Shown in pieces: positions 37,458-46,708 of a stretch of DNA of 64,000 nt. The notes beneath the pieces were generated by a model. That model saw only the letters and a list, made by a program, of their open reading frames with translations, searched no databases and was not told the origin of the DNA. The translations under genes were made by a program, and so were the position numbers. This DNA comes from Cellulomonas telluris (lineage in GTDB: Bacteria; Actinomycetota; Actinomycetes; Actinomycetales; Cellulomonadaceae). Positions within the stretch are counted from its first letter, which is position 1. The number at the start of each line of letters is the position of its first letter. The stretch covers positions 124,001-188,000 of the forward strand of contig NZ_QXFN01000002.1 in assembly GCF_004886325.1 (NCBI RefSeq), given 5' to 3'.

Positions 37458-38897
37458 TCAGGCCGGGCGGTCGACCGTCAGCTCGCGGGCCGCGGCGTAC
37501 TGCGCGCGCACGTGCGGCTCGGCCGGTGCGCTGACGACCTCGGCGTCCGAGGCGGCCGACCACGCCGGCGGGGTGTCGGAGCCGGACAGCACCCAGGCCG
37601 CCTGGCGCGCGGCACCGTCGGCGACGTACTCGCCCGGCGTAGGCACCTGGACGTCCACCCCCATGATCGACGGGATGATCCTCCGCACGGCCTCGGACTG
37701 CGCACCGCCCCCGATGAGGAACACACGCTCGACCGGCACGCCCACGGCGCGCATCGCGTCGATGCCGTCGGCGAGCGAGCAGAGCATGCCCTCGACCGCA
37801 GCCCGCGCGACGTGTGCCGGTGTGGTGTTGGCCATGCGCATGCCGTGCAGCGCCCCGGTGGACAGCGGCTTGTTGGGGGTGCGCTCGCCCTCCAGGTACG
37901 GGATGTGCACGAGGCCGTCGGCGCCCGCGGGAGCCGAGAGCGCGAGCCGCGACAGGCCCGGGTGGTCGACACCGAGCATCCGGCAGGCGGTGTCGAGCAC
38001 GCGCGACGCGTTGAGCGTCACCGCGAGCGGCAGGTACGAGCCGGTCGCGTCGGCGAAGCCCGTGACCAGGCCGGTGCCGTCGGCGATCGGCGCGGACGAG
38101 ATCGCCGACACCACGCCCGACGTCCCGAGGGACACCGCGACGTCGCCGGGCAGCAGGCCCAGCGCGAGGGCGGCCGCGGCGTTGTCGCCGGCACCCGGGC
38201 CGAGGACGGGCTTCAGCGCGAACCCGGGCGCCACGGGACCGGCCTCGTTCGCCCCGAGCACGCGCGGCAGGCGTGGGACGCTGCCGAGCGCGCGCTCCAG
38301 CAGGTCGGTGCGGTAGTCCTCGGTGAACGGCGACCAGTAACCCGTGCCGGACGCGTCCGAGCGGTCCGTGACCAGCCCGTCGAAGCCGACCCCGGCCATG
38401 CCGCCGGCGAGCTTCCACGTCAGCCAGTCGTGGGGGAGGGCCACCGCGGCGACGCGCGCGGCGTTCTCCGGCTCGTTGTCGCGCAGCCAGCGCAGCTTGG
38501 TGACGGTCAGCGACGCGACGGGCACGGACCCGATCGCGTCGGCCCACGCCTGCGCCCCGGCGGCGGCGTCGCCCTCGCCGAGCTCGGCGATGAGGTCGAC
38601 CGCTGCCTGCGCGGAGCGCGTGTCGTTCCACAGCAGCGCCTCGCGGATCACCTCGCCGTCGGCGTCGAGCACCACCATGCCGTGCTGCTGCCCGCCGACG
38701 CTGATCGCGGCGACGTCGTCGAGCCCGCCCGCGTCCGCGATGGCCTCCTGCAGCGCGTCCCACCAGTGGTGGGGGTGGACCTCGGTGCCGTCCGGGTGCT
38801 TGGCGCGGCCCTGCCGCACCAGCTCACCGGTCTCCGCGTCGCGGATCACCACCTTGCACGACTGCGTGGACGAGTCCACACCTGCCACGAGCGTCAT
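37458..38897 (-). CDS. xylB: Xylulokinase
   Basis: A 479-residue FGGY-family sugar kinase phosphorylating D-xylulose to xylulose 5-phosphate. Markers: [16 protein letters not shown] (phosphate 1), the specificity signature [11 protein letters not shown] and [33 protein letters not shown] and the C-terminal ATP motif [22 protein letters not shown] lies nine bases before the ATG. It is downstream of xylA on the same strand, separated by 146 bases that contain a strong hairpin, so xylB is likely expressed at a lower level than xylA or from its own promoter. Confidence 0.95.
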   Translation of the reverse strand: MTLVAGVDSSTQSCKVVIRDAETGELVRQGRAKHPDGTEVHPHHWWDALQEAIADAGGLDDVAAISVGGQQHGMVVLDADGEVIREALLWNDTRSAQAAVDLIAELGEGDAAAGAQAWADAIGSVPVASLTVTKLRWLRDNEPENAARVAAVALPHDWLTWKLAGGMAGVGFDGLVTDRSDASGTGYWSPFTEDYRTDLLERALGSVPRLPRVLGANEAGPVAPGFALKPVLGPGAGDNAAAALALGLLPGDVAVSLGTSGVVSAISSAPIADGTGLVTGFADATGSYLPLAVTLNASRVLDTACRMLGVDHPGLSRLALSAPAGADGLVHIPYLEGERTPNKPLSTGALHGMRMANTTPAHVARAAVEGMLCSLADGIDAMRAVGVPVERVFLIGGGAQSEAVRRIIPSIMGVDVQVPTPGEYVADGAARQAAWVLSGSDTPPAWSAASDAEVVSAPAEPHVRAQYAAARELTVDRPA

Positions 38898-38995
38898 CGC
38901 CTGTGCTCCCTTGCCGACGTGCCCGGCTCTGCCCGGGCGCTGGGTGTCCGAGGGGTGGGTCCCCGGCCGCTCGGACGTCGGTCCCCGGGGACGGC

Positions 38996-39030
38996 CGACG
39001 CCCGGGGAGCGCGAGGCTCCCCGGGCGTCG
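38996..39030 (-). terminator. Hairpin between xylA and xylB
   Basis: Fifteen-base perfect stem (CGACGCCCGGGGAGC at 38996-39010, complement at 39016-39030) with a five-base loop, 14 bases after the xylA stop. Acts as a terminator or as an mRNA-stabilising intercistronic structure. Confidence 0.7.
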
Positions 39031-39043
39031 GGTGGTGCTGAGG

Positions 39044-40234
39044 TCAGCCGCGGGCGCCGAGCGCGTGCTCGAGCGCGAGCTGGTTGAGGCGCACGAAGCC
39101 GAAGCCGTGCGCGCCCACCTCGTCGGCGTCGAAGTCCTCGAACGCCGAGCGGTCGTTGAGCAGGTCGGCGATGGTCTCGCCCTCGGCGAGCGTCGGCTCG
39201 GCGAGCGAGAGGACGCCGGCGGCCTCGAGGGCCTCCTGGACCTCGGGGTCGGCGCGGAACGCCTGCGCGCGCTCCTTGAGCAGGATGTACGTCGACATGT
39301 TCGCCGCCGCCGAGTCCCACACGCCCTGGAAGTCCTCGGTGCGCGAGGGCTTGTAGTCGAAGTGGATCGGGCCGGTGTACTTCGGGCCGCCGCTCGGGAA
39401 GCCGTTCTCGAGCAGGTCCACCGTGGCGAACGCCGAGAACAGGTCGCCGTGGCCGAAGACGAGGTCCTGGTCGTACTTGATGGACCGCTGGCCGTTGAGG
39501 TCGATGTGGAAGAGCTTGCCCTGCCACAGCGCCTGCGCGATGCCGGTGGTGAAGTTCAGGCCGGCCATCTGCTCGTGCCCGACCTCGGGGTTCAGGCCGA
39601 CGATGTCGCCGTTCTCCAGCGTCGAGATGAGGGCGATCGCGTGGCCGATCGTCGGCAGGAGGATGTCGCCGCGGGGCTCGTTCGGCTTCGGCTCGAGCGC
39701 GATGCGCAGGCCGTAGCCCTTCTCCTTGATGTACGCGGCGACGGTGTCGATGCCCTCGGCGTAGCGGTCGTGCGCGGCCTTGAGGTCCTTGGCCGAGTCG
39801 TACTCGGCGCCCTCGCGGCCACCCCACATGACGAACGTGTCGGCGCCGAGGTCGGCGGCGAGGTCGACGTTGCGCAGGACCTTGCGCAGGCCGAAGCGGC
39901 GCACGCGGCGGTCGTTCGACGTGAACGCGCCGTCCTTGAACACCGGGTGGCTGAACGTGTTGGTCGTGACCATCTCGACCGTGATGCCGGTCTCGGCCAG
40001 GGCGCCCTTGAAGCGCTCGAGGATCTTGTCGCGCTCGGAGGCCGAGGAGCCGAAGGGCACCACGTCGTCGTCGTGGAACGTCACGTGCGCGGCGCCGAGC
40101 TCGGCGAGCTTGTGCACGGACTCGACCGGGTCGAGCCACGGGCGGGTGTTCGAGCCGAACTGGTCCTGGGCGTTCCAGCCCACGGTCCAGAGGCCGAACG
40201 AGAACCTGTCTTCGGGGGTGGGCTTGCGCACCAT
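39044..40234 (-). CDS. xylA: Xylose isomerase
   Basis: A 396-residue TIM-barrel enzyme interconverting D-xylose and D-xylulose with two divalent metals, of the shorter actinobacterial class (about 390 residues). Motifs: the catalytic His region [24 protein letters not shown], metal-binding [10 protein letters not shown] and [15 protein letters not shown], and [18 protein letters not shown] precedes the ATG at 40234. The frame stays open upstream over the regulator promoter, but that part is antisense shadow. Together with xylB and the xylanase it completes xylan-to-xylulose-5-phosphate conversion. Confidence 0.96.
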   Translation of the reverse strand: MVRKPTPEDRFSFGLWTVGWNAQDQFGSNTRPWLDPVESVHKLAELGAAHVTFHDDDVVPFGSSASERDKILERFKGALAETGITVEMVTTNTFSHPVFKDGAFTSNDRRVRRFGLRKVLRNVDLAADLGADTFVMWGGREGAEYDSAKDLKAAHDRYAEGIDTVAAYIKEKGYGLRIALEPKPNEPRGDILLPTIGHAIALISTLENGDIVGLNPEVGHEQMAGLNFTTGIAQALWQGKLFHIDLNGQRSIKYDQDLVFGHGDLFSAFATVDLLENGFPSGGPKYTGPIHFDYKPSRTEDFQGVWDSAAANMSTYILLKERAQAFRADPEVQEALEAAGVLSLAEPTLAEGETIADLLNDRSAFEDFDADEVGAHGFGFVRLNQLALEHALGARG

Positions 40235-40332
40235 GGCTAATCTCTCCACGTCGAGGGGTGGGTGCCGGGCGACCGCCCGGCGGATTTGTTCTCGCGATGA
40301 ATTTATCCACGGATCTCGGCTAGGGTCAACCC
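40235..40332. promoter_or_regulatory. Shared xylA / ROK-regulator promoter-operator
   Basis: A 98-base divergent gap with a marked AT-rich island (about 40283-40312, including GATTTGTTCTCGC and GATGAATTTATCC). A degenerate dyad TTC-N7-GAA with flanking AT pairs lies there. TAGGGT at 40321-40326 is the -10 for the regulator, six bases before its ATG. ROK regulators commonly bind the shared region beside xylA; binding here is inference. Confidence 0.5.
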
Positions 40333-41640
40333 ATGGCCGAGGCTCCCGAGGACGTGCGCGGCGCGGTGCCGGCGCGTGCGTCCGGCGCGACCGCCGACGA
40401 CCACGACGCCTCCCCGCGCACCCGCCACGGCCGCGCCGCCGAGCGCGTGCCCGACCCGGTGCGGGCGCGGCGCCAGGAGCACCTGCGCGAGCACAACCTG
40501 TCGGTGACCCTGGCCCACGTCGTCGACGCCACCTCCCCACCGTCGCGCGCCCAGATCGCCGCGTCCACCGGGCTGGCCCGCGGCACGGTCACGGGCCTGG
40601 TCGACGTGCTCATCGAGGCGGGTCTCGTGCGCGAGCTCGACCCCGTCGCCGCCGCGCGCGCCGGGCGCCCCGCGGTGCCGCTGGCGCCCGCACCCGGGCG
40701 GATCGCCGGCGTGGGCATGGAGGTCAACGTCGACTACCTCGGCGTGCGCGCCGTCGACCTCGCCGGCGGCGTCCTCGCCGAGTGCGTCGAGCAGGTCGAC
40801 CTGCGCGGCGCCGACCCCGGCGACGTCCTCGACCGGCTCGCCGCGCTCGCCGGACCCCTGCTCGCCGGCCTGCAGGCCGACGGCGTCCGCGTGGCGGGCA
40901 CCGCGCTGGCGCTGCCCGGCCTGGTCGACCGCGTCACCGGGCCGCTGCGCGTCGCGCCGAACCTCGGCTGGCGGGACGTCGACGTCGTCGCCCGGCTCGC
41001 CGCCGACCCCGTCCTCGCGGCCTTCCCGCCACGCGTCGCGAACGAGGCCAACCTGGCCGCCCGGGCCGAGGCGCACGCGCGTCGCGGTGCGGAGGCGCCG
41101 TCGTTCCTGTACGTGTCGGGCGAGGTCGGCGTCGGTGGCGCGCTCGTGCTCGACGGCGAGATCTTCCTCGGCCGGCACGGCTGGAGCGGCGAGATCGGGC
41201 ACGTGGTCGTCGACGGCTCCGCGCCCGACGGGCCCGGCACGCTCGAGCGCCTCGCCGGCCAGGACGCGATCGCGGCGGCCGCGGGCCTCCCGGCCGGCAG
41301 CCGGTTCGCCGACCTGCTCGCCGCCGTCGAGGCGGACGACGCCGCCGCGGTGGCCGCGGTGCGGGCGGCCGCGCGCTGGCTCGGCCTGGCCGTCGCCACG
41401 GTCGCGAACGTCGTGGACGTCGGTGCCGTGGTGCTCGGCGGCACGTTCGGGCAGCTGTACCGGCACGTCGAGGAGCCCGTGCGCGAGGCCCTCGACGCGC
41501 ACGTCATCTTCGCCCCGTGGTCGACGCTCGACGTCTCGCGCGCCCGCGCGGGGGAGTACCCGGCGATGACGGGCGGCGCCCTGGCCGTCCTGCGCCAGGT
41601 CGTGGCGGAGCCCTCCGTCTGGCTCACCCCCACCCCCTGA
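40333..41640 (+). CDS. ROK-family transcriptional regulator (XylR-like)
   Basis: A 435-residue repressor-type protein. Residues about 45-115 form a winged helix ([44 protein letters not shown]), followed by a ROK sugar-kinase-like domain ([49 protein letters not shown]). Divergent placement from xylA makes it the probable xylose sensor. The usual ROK zinc motif with three cysteines (CGCxxxGCxE) after the GEIGH segment is absent; instead [15 protein letters not shown] is seen. The metal-stabilised helix must therefore differ. Leaderless ATG start. Confidence 0.88.
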   Translation: MAEAPEDVRGAVPARASGATADDHDASPRTRHGRAAERVPDPVRARRQEHLREHNLSVTLAHVVDATSPPSRAQIAASTGLARGTVTGLVDVLIEAGLVRELDPVAAARAGRPAVPLAPAPGRIAGVGMEVNVDYLGVRAVDLAGGVLAECVEQVDLRGADPGDVLDRLAALAGPLLAGLQADGVRVAGTALALPGLVDRVTGPLRVAPNLGWRDVDVVARLAADPVLAAFPPRVANEANLAARAEAHARRGAEAPSFLYVSGEVGVGGALVLDGEIFLGRHGWSGEIGHVVVDGSAPDGPGTLERLAGQDAIAAAAGLPAGSRFADLLAAVEADDAAAVAAVRAAARWLGLAVATVANVVDVGAVVLGGTFGQLYRHVEEPVREALDAHVIFAPWSTLDVSRARAGEYPAMTGGALAVLRQVVAEPSVWLTPTP

Positions 41641-41714
41641 CCCCCGCCGGCCCCGCACGCCCCGCCCCCGCCCCCGCCCCACGTCCCCACCCGCCCCGCC
41701 CGCCTCCCCTCGCC

Positions 41715-41805
41715 GAGTTCGGCAGCTCTGCTCGAGTTCGGCAGTCGCAGGTCACGAGCTCGGCACCGAAGTGCCGAAGTCGGCAGCGGAGTGCCGAGCT
41801 CGGCA
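41715..41805. repeat. Five short repeats at about 20-base spacing
   Basis: Five copies of GA(G/A)(T/C)TCGGCA-like sequence at 41715, 41734, 41756, 41776 and 41796, spaced 19-22 bases. The last two are parts of palindromes (TGCCGAagTCGGCA and TGCCGAGCTCGGCA). They lie 60-150 bases upstream of the lactonase gene's -10 element. Could be an array of regulator sites in helical phase or a structural repeat; the rest of 41641-41877 is C-rich with nothing else visible. Confidence 0.65.
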
Positions 41806-41864
41806 CCGGGGCGGCGGAGTCGGCGGTGGGCGGGACGCGGGGAGCGGGGAGGCGGTCGCGTCCG

Positions 41865-41870
41865 TAGGGT
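41865..41870 (+). promoter_or_regulatory. -10 hexamer of the lactonase-family gene
   Basis: TAGGGT, seven bases before the GTG at 41878, consistent with a leaderless transcript. Confidence 0.55.
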
Positions 41871-41877
41871 CGTCGCC

Positions 41878-42987
41878 GTGGACGACCTGACGACGCAGCC
41901 CGCACCCGCCACCGACGCCGAGACGCTCGCCCACGGCCCCGTGCCGCTGTGGGTCGGCACCTACCCGCACGCCGGCATCGGCACCGAGGCCGGTCTCGGG
42001 GAGGGGATCTGGCGCGTCGACCTCGACCCCGCGACGGGCGCGCTCGGCGAGCCGCGCCTGGTGGTCGAGACGCCGGCGCCGTCGTTCGTCGTCGCGCACC
42101 CGTCCGGTGCGGTGGTCCACGCGGTCGCCGAGGACGCCCCCGGCACGGTCACGGCGTTCGCCGTGCAGGAGGACGGCGGCCTCGCGCCTACGGTCACCGT
42201 GCCCGTCGGCGGCACCCACCCGTGCCACCTGCTGCTCGCCGACGACGTCCTGCACGTCGCGTGCTACACCGACGGCGTCCTCGCCGTGCTGCCGCTCGCA
42301 CCCGACGGCACGTACGCCACCGAGGTGCTCGAGACCGGCACCCCGGCGCAGGTGTTCCGGCACGAGGGGTCCGGGCCGGTGACCGACCGGCAGGAGGGGC
42401 CGCACGCGCACTTCGTCGCCGTGACGCCCGACCGCCGGCACGTCCTCGTGGCCGACCTCGGCACCGACGAGCTGCGGCGCTACGCCCGCGCCGCCGACGG
42501 CACCCTGACGGCCGACGGCGTCGCCGCGTCCCTCCCGCCCGGCACCGGCCCCCGGCACCTCGCGTTCGCCCCGGACGCGCGGCACCTGTACGTCGTGGGC
42601 GAGCTCGACGCGGCCGTGCACGTGCTGGCCTGGGACGCCGCCGCGGCGACCGGCGCTCCCGTCGCCGCGGTCCCCGCGGTCGACGCCGCGCTCGCGGGCG
42701 GCGCGGCGCCGTCGCCCTCGCACGTGCTGCTCGAGGGGGACCGCCTCGTGCTCGGCGTGCGTGGCGCCGACGTCCTCACGGCGTACCCCGTGGCGGCGGA
42801 CGGCTCGCTGGGCGCGGGGGCCTCCGCCCGGCTGCGCGGCAGGACGCCGCGGCACCACGAGGTCGTCGCCGACTGGACGGTCGTCGCGCTGCAGGAGTCG
42901 CACGCGGTCGTCGTCGTCGACCACGACGGCACGGAGGTCGGCCGCGCGAGCATCCCGTCGCCCGCGTGCGTGGCGCGCGTGCGCTGA
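41878..42987 (+). CDS. Lactonase family protein (6-phosphogluconolactonase-like beta-propeller)
   Basis: A 369-residue seven-bladed beta-propeller of the Pgl/YbhE lactonase type, which hydrolyses 6-phosphogluconolactone in the pentose phosphate pathway in the characterised members. Markers are LWVGTYPHAGIGTEAGLGEG, the metal/active-site HAHFVAVTPDRRHVLVADLG, and GTGPRHLAFAPDARHLYVVGELD. Repeated blade strands run through the whole length. No signal peptide, so cytosolic. Other lactones are possible substrates. The GTG start is set by the TAGGGT promoter. Unlinked to zwf or gnd in this window. Confidence 0.82.
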   Translation: MDDLTTQPAPATDAETLAHGPVPLWVGTYPHAGIGTEAGLGEGIWRVDLDPATGALGEPRLVVETPAPSFVVAHPSGAVVHAVAEDAPGTVTAFAVQEDGGLAPTVTVPVGGTHPCHLLLADDVLHVACYTDGVLAVLPLAPDGTYATEVLETGTPAQVFRHEGSGPVTDRQEGPHAHFVAVTPDRRHVLVADLGTDELRRYARAADGTLTADGVAASLPPGTGPRHLAFAPDARHLYVVGELDAAVHVLAWDAAAATGAPVAAVPAVDAALAGGAAPSPSHVLLEGDRLVLGVRGADVLTAYPVAADGSLGAGASARLRGRTPRHHEVVADWTVVALQESHAVVVVDHDGTEVGRASIPSPACVARVR

Positions 42988-43043
42988 GGCCGCGGCCGAC
43001 CCGGCCCGGACGGCCCGCGGCGTGCACCCCTGGTGCGCCGGGC

Positions 43044-43049
43044 GACAAT
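43044..43049 (+). promoter_or_regulatory. -10 hexamer of mshA
   Basis: GACAAT with seven bases to the GTG at 43057. It overlaps the alternative ATG at 43048, which argues for the GTG as the true start. Confidence 0.45.
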
Positions 43050-43056
43050 GGAGCAC

Positions 43057-44391
43057 GTGACGGTCGAGCGAGCACCCCGGGTGGCCATGCTCTCGGTGCA
43101 CACGTCGCCGCTCGACCAGCCCGGGACGGGCGACGCGGGCGGCATGAACGTGTACGTGCTGGAGCTCTCGCGCGCGCTCGCGGCCCGCGGCGCCCGCGTC
43201 GAGATCTTCACGCGCGCCACGTCGTCGGACCTGCCCGAGACGGTGGTGCTGGACGGCAGCACGGCGGACGGCCGCACCCTCGCGGGGGCCGAGGCGCGCG
43301 ACGTCCTGCTCGCGCCGGACGTGCCGGCGGGCGTCGTCCCGCCCGTCCTGGTGCACCACGTGCCCGCGGGCCCGTTCGAGGCGCTGGACAAGAACGACCT
43401 GCCCGGCGTGCTGTGCGGCATGGCGGCCGGCGTGCTGCGGTCCGAGGCCGCCCGCCGGCCCGGCTGGTACGACGTGGTCCACTCCCACTACTGGCTGTCC
43501 GGGCAGGTCGGGGCGCTCGCGGCGCAGCGGTGGGAGGTGCCGCTCGTGCACACCGCGCACACGCTCGCGCGCGTGAAGAACGCGAGCCTCGGCCCCGGCG
43601 ACTCCCCGGAGCCGACCGTGCGGGTCGTGGGGGAGGAGCAGGTCGTCGCCGAGGCGGACGCACTCGTGGCGTCCACCGGCGTCGAGGCGCGCGAGCTGGT
43701 CGACCTGTACGGCGCGGACCCGCAGCGCGTGCACGTCGTCGAGCCGGGCGTCGACCTGGACCGGTTCGCGCCCGCACCGCCCGGCGGGCGCGAGGCCGCA
43801 CGGCGAGCCCTCGGCCTGCCGACCGACCGGCAGGTCGTGCTGTTCGCCGGGCGCGTGCAGCCGCTCAAGGCCCCCGACGTGCTCGTCCGTGCGCTCGGCG
43901 TCCTCAAGGCGTCGGGCCGGCCCGTCCCGCTGCTCGTCGTGCTCGGCGGGCCCAGCGGGCGGCCGACGGCGGTGCGCGAGCTGCTCGCGCTCGCGGCCAC
44001 GGTGGGCGTCGCGGACGACGTCGTGGTGCGCCCCCCGGCGCCGCGCGACGAGCTCGCACGCTGGTACCACGCGGCCGACGTCGTCGCGATGCCCTCCCGC
44101 TCGGAGTCGTTCGGCCTCGTCGCCGCCGAGGCCCAGGCGAGCGGCGTCCCCGTGCTGGCGGCGGCGGTCGGGGGCCTGCGCACGGTCGTCGACGACGGCG
44201 TGTCGGGCCGCCTGGTACGCGGCCACGACCCGGCGCGCTGGGCGGACGTCGTCGCCGACGCGCTCGCGGACGACGCGCGGCGCGCCGCGTGGGCCGGTGC
44301 GGCCCGTGGCGTGGCCGAGCGGTTCGGCTGGGACGCCGCGGCGGACCAGCTGCTCAAGGTCTACTCGGTCGCCGCCGAGCAGCGCGGCTGA
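43057..44391 (+). CDS. mshA: D-inositol-3-phosphate glycosyltransferase
   Basis: A 444-residue GT4 retaining glycosyltransferase that transfers GlcNAc from UDP-GlcNAc to inositol 3-phosphate, the first step of mycothiol synthesis. Markers: [20 protein letters not shown] and [68 protein letters not shown], and the nucleotide-binding [20 protein letters not shown] 43057 is chosen over ATG 43048 on promoter position. In mycobacteria mshA is likewise close to gpm1 and senX3-regX3; here a sigma-factor remnant and a membrane protein lie in between. Confidence 0.94.
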   Translation: MTVERAPRVAMLSVHTSPLDQPGTGDAGGMNVYVLELSRALAARGARVEIFTRATSSDLPETVVLDGSTADGRTLAGAEARDVLLAPDVPAGVVPPVLVHHVPAGPFEALDKNDLPGVLCGMAAGVLRSEAARRPGWYDVVHSHYWLSGQVGALAAQRWEVPLVHTAHTLARVKNASLGPGDSPEPTVRVVGEEQVVAEADALVASTGVEARELVDLYGADPQRVHVVEPGVDLDRFAPAPPGGREAARRALGLPTDRQVVLFAGRVQPLKAPDVLVRALGVLKASGRPVPLLVVLGGPSGRPTAVRELLALAATVGVADDVVVRPPAPRDELARWYHAADVVAMPSRSESFGLVAAEAQASGVPVLAAAVGGLRTVVDDGVSGRLVRGHDPARWADVVADALADDARRAAWAGAARGVAERFGWDAAADQLLKVYSVAAEQRG

Positions 44392-44412
44392 GCAGCCGGC
44401 CCGCCGCGCCCG

Positions 44413-44924
44413 TCAGGGGGCGCCCGCCCCGACCGCGAGCGCCGCGCGCAGCTCGGCCCGCGCCCGCTGGTAGCGGCTGCGCACGGTCGACGCGGGGACA
44501 CCGGTCAGCTCGGCGGCCTCCGCCAGGGTGAACCCGTCCCAGTGCACGAGCCGCACCAGCTCCGCCAGGTCGGGGGCGAGCCGGGCGACGGCGTCCCGCA
44601 CGTCCGCGCCCGCGTCGGCCGCGGGTGCCGTCGCCCCGCCGGCGGCGAGCGCCTCGCGCACCCGGTCCGCGAGCCGGCGCCGGCGCACCTCGCCGCGGTG
44701 GTGGTTGAGCAGGGTTCTCCGCGCGACGCCGAACAGCCACATCCGCGCCCGCTCGGGCTCGACCGGCAGGTCGTCGACGCGCCGCCACGCCGCGACCATC
44801 GCGTCGCGAGCAGGTCGGCGGCGTCGGCCGGGCCGACGCGCCGCGTCAGGTAGGCGAGCAGGTCGCCGCAGGACGCGTCGAGCGCGACCGTCAACCGCTC
44901 GTCCGGCGTGGGGCGGCGCCTCAC
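44413..44924 (-). pseudogene. Sigma-70 family (ECF-type) factor with a frameshift
   Basis: The N-terminal part ([20 protein letters not shown], then LLAYLTRRVGPADAADLLA) and the rest (DAMVAAWRRVDDLPVEPE, ARMWLFGVARRTLLNHHRGE, then a region-4 helix-turn-helix ending GVPASTVRSRYQRARAELRA) are in different frames. The break is near 44804-44809 in region 2; adding one G (GCGAC to GCGGAC) restores LLADAMVAAW. The total is 512 bases, one short of 171 codons. A downstream ATG at 44799 could still give a fragment without most of region 2. Either a real pseudogene or a sequencing error. The GTG overlaps the upstream gene's stop. Confidence 0.75.
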
Positions 44925-45559
44925 CACTGCGCGCCCGGGCAGGAGATCTGGCCGCTGCGCTCCATCTGGACCTGCTCGAGGTCGAAACCCTGCCGGACCA
45001 GCTCGGCGTCGATCGCCTCGCCGACGGCACGGCCCACGGCCATCGAGTAGTGCAGGTCGGCGTTCCAGTGCGGGGTGCCGTAGTGGCCCGGCACCTCCTG
45101 GCCGTCCGCGTCGAGCGCCACGACGTCCAGGTCCGCCTTCATCCGCGCGTACACGCCCTCGACGTCCGCGACCGCCAGCACGTCGACGCTCGCCAGCCAC
45201 TCCTGCGCGGCCCGCGTCGCGGCCGCGTCCTGCGCGACGAAGTTCCCGATCCGCTCCTCGCAGACCGCGCCGCTGGGCAGCGTGTAGGTGTAGGTCGCGG
45301 CCGGGGTGCGCGCCCACGGCGACCAGAGGTCCGACGTGGCGGCGGCCGCGCCGGCGCCCCCGGCGAGCAGCACGGCGGCCGCGGTGACGGCGGCGGCGCG
45401 GGGGACCCGGCGCACGGCCACGGAGGGGCGGGCGACGCGTCGGGCGTCCCGCGCCATCGTCGCGAGCTCGCCGCGCAGCCGGTCGGACGACGGCGGGACG
45501 GCGGGGGCCGATGCGTCGAGGAGGTCGTCGAGCGCGTCGCGCCCGTGGTCGAGGGACAT
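44921..45559 (-). CDS. Single-pass membrane protein, possible anti-sigma partner
   Basis: A 212-residue protein with a cytosolic N-terminus ([20 protein letters not shown]), one membrane helix (about residues 70-92, [20 protein letters not shown]) and a 120-residue outer domain with a single pair of cysteines ([10 protein letters not shown] and [11 protein letters not shown]) near its two ends. It overlaps the sigma gene by four bases, upstream of it. The topology and pairing suggest an anti-sigma or sigma-controlled membrane protein, but no zinc-binding anti-sigma motif is present and the order is reversed from the usual sigma-first arrangement. AGGAG precedes the ATG. Function unassigned. 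Confidence 0.7.
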   Translation of the reverse strand: MSLDHGRDALDDLLDASAPAVPPSSDRLRGELATMARDARRVARPSVAVRRVPRAAAVTAAAVLLAGGAGAAAATSDLWSPWARTPAATYTYTLPSGAVCEERIGNFVAQDAAATRAAQEWLASVDVLAVADVEGVYARMKADLDVVALDADGQEVPGHYGTPHWNADLHYSMAVGRAVGEAIDAELVRQGFDLEQVQMERSGQISCPGAQW

Positions 45560-45682
45560 GTCCACTCCTGGGTCGTGGGGAGCCTGCACCCCGTACGTGT
45601 CCGGCAGGTGGCCGGACGTCCACGGTCCGCGACCACCCGACCGCGGGACGGACGTCCCTGCGCCCCGCCTGCGACGCTGCGG

Positions 45683-45688
45683 CAGGAT
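45683..45688 (+). promoter_or_regulatory. -10-like hexamer of gpm
   Basis: CAGGAT with seven bases to the ATG at 45696; no ribosome site is otherwise visible. Confidence 0.4.
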
Positions 45689-45695
45689 GGGACGC

Positions 45696-46436
45696 ATGAC
45701 CTACACCCTCGTGCTGCTCCGCCACGGCGAGAGCGAGTGGAACGCGAAGAACCTCTTCACCGGCTGGGTCGACGTCCCGCTGTCGGAGAAGGGCGTCGAG
45801 GAGGCCAAGCGCGGCGGCACGCTGCTGACGGACGCCGGCGTGCTGCCGGACGTCGTGCACACGTCGCTGCTGCGCCGTGCGATCACGACGGCGAACTACG
45901 CGCTCGACGCGGCCGACCGCCTGTGGATCCCGGTCAAGCGCTCGTGGCGCCTGAACGAGCGCCACTACGGCGCGCTGCAGGGCAAGAACAAGAAGCAGAC
46001 GCTGGAGGAGTACGGCGAGGAGCAGTTCATGCTCTGGCGCCGCTCGTACGACGTCCCGCCGCCGGAGATCGAGCTGGGCAGCGAGTTCTCGCAGGACCAG
46101 GACCCGCGCTACGCCGGCGAGCCGATCCCGCGCACCGAGGCCCTCGCGCAGGTGCTGGTCCGCGCGCTGCCGTACTGGGAGTCCGAGATCGTGCCGGACC
46201 TGAAGGCGCGCAAGACGGTCCTCGTCGCGGCGCACGGCAACTCGATCCGCGCGCTGGTCAAGCACCTGGACGACGTCGACGAGCAGACGATCGCCGGCAT
46301 CAACATCCCCACCGGCATCCCGCTGCTGTACGAGCTCGACGAGGAGACGCTGAAGCCCACGGTCGCGGGCGGCACGTACCTCGACCCGGAGGCCGCCAAG
46401 GCCGCGATCGCCGCGGTCGCGAACCAGGGCCGCTGA
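45696..46436 (+). CDS. gpm: 2,3-bisphosphoglycerate-dependent phosphoglycerate mutase
   Basis: A 246-residue glycolytic enzyme interconverting 3- and 2-phosphoglycerate through a phosphohistidine. The active-site [20 protein letters not shown] contains the phosphorylated His; other markers are [25 protein letters not shown] and [17 protein letters not shown] with the second His. Length is standard. It is divergent from the membrane-protein gene and followed by a perfect hairpin. Confidence 0.96.
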   Translation: MTYTLVLLRHGESEWNAKNLFTGWVDVPLSEKGVEEAKRGGTLLTDAGVLPDVVHTSLLRRAITTANYALDAADRLWIPVKRSWRLNERHYGALQGKNKKQTLEEYGEEQFMLWRRSYDVPPPEIELGSEFSQDQDPRYAGEPIPRTEALAQVLVRALPYWESEIVPDLKARKTVLVAAHGNSIRALVKHLDDVDEQTIAGINIPTGIPLLYELDEETLKPTVAGGTYLDPEAAKAAIAAVANQGR

Positions 46437-46450
46437 CCAGGCTCGCACGA

Positions 46451-46486
46451 CGGAGCCGCCGGCACCCCGGGGTGCCGGCGGCTCCG
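46451..46486 (+). terminator. Perfect 36-base palindrome after gpm
   Basis: CGGAGCCGCCGGCACCCC at 46451-46468 followed directly by its exact complement at 46469-46486, 15 bases after the gpm stop. Very strong hairpin. Confidence 0.85.
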
Positions 46487-46519
46487 CCACGGCCCCCCCG
46501 GGCAGGTGCCCGGCCCCGA

Positions 46520-46569
46520 GCGCAACGTGGTGCACGTGTGCGGCCGTCCGGGCGAGCGCCACGTTGCGT
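46520..46569. repeat. Inverted repeat with CGCAACGTGG core
   Basis: Arms GCGCAACGTGGTGC (46520-46533) and GCGCCACGTTGCGT (46556-46569) pair at 12 of 14 positions with a 22-base spacer. It lies between two terminators, so it is not needed for termination. Similar in style, not in sequence, to the element at 1280-1353. Confidence 0.5.
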
Positions 46570-46596
46570 TCACGAGCTGGACCAGCGGCGACACGA

Positions 46597-46632
46597 CGAG
46601 GCGCCCGCCCCCTCCCCGGGACGGGCGCCTCG
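46597..46632 (-). terminator. Terminator downstream of phoU
   Basis: Stem CGAGGCGCCCGCCCC / GGGACGGGCGCCTCG (one mismatch) with a six-base loop, 77 bases past the phoU stop; likely also backs up gpm termination. Confidence 0.7.
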
Positions 46633-46708
46633 CGTGCGAGCCGGGGTCGCCGGCTCGGTGGTCGTCGGCGCGCCGGAGGTGTCCGGGCCGACGAGGAAGG
46701 GTGCCGGC

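Noticed and set aside
41700-41830. CRISPR array
   Set aside because: Repeats are only about ten bases with 10-base gaps, and no cas genes are nearby.
46437-46708. Small protein gene in the gpm-phoU gap
   Set aside because: The open frames there run through three hairpins and lack ribosome sites or promoter elements.
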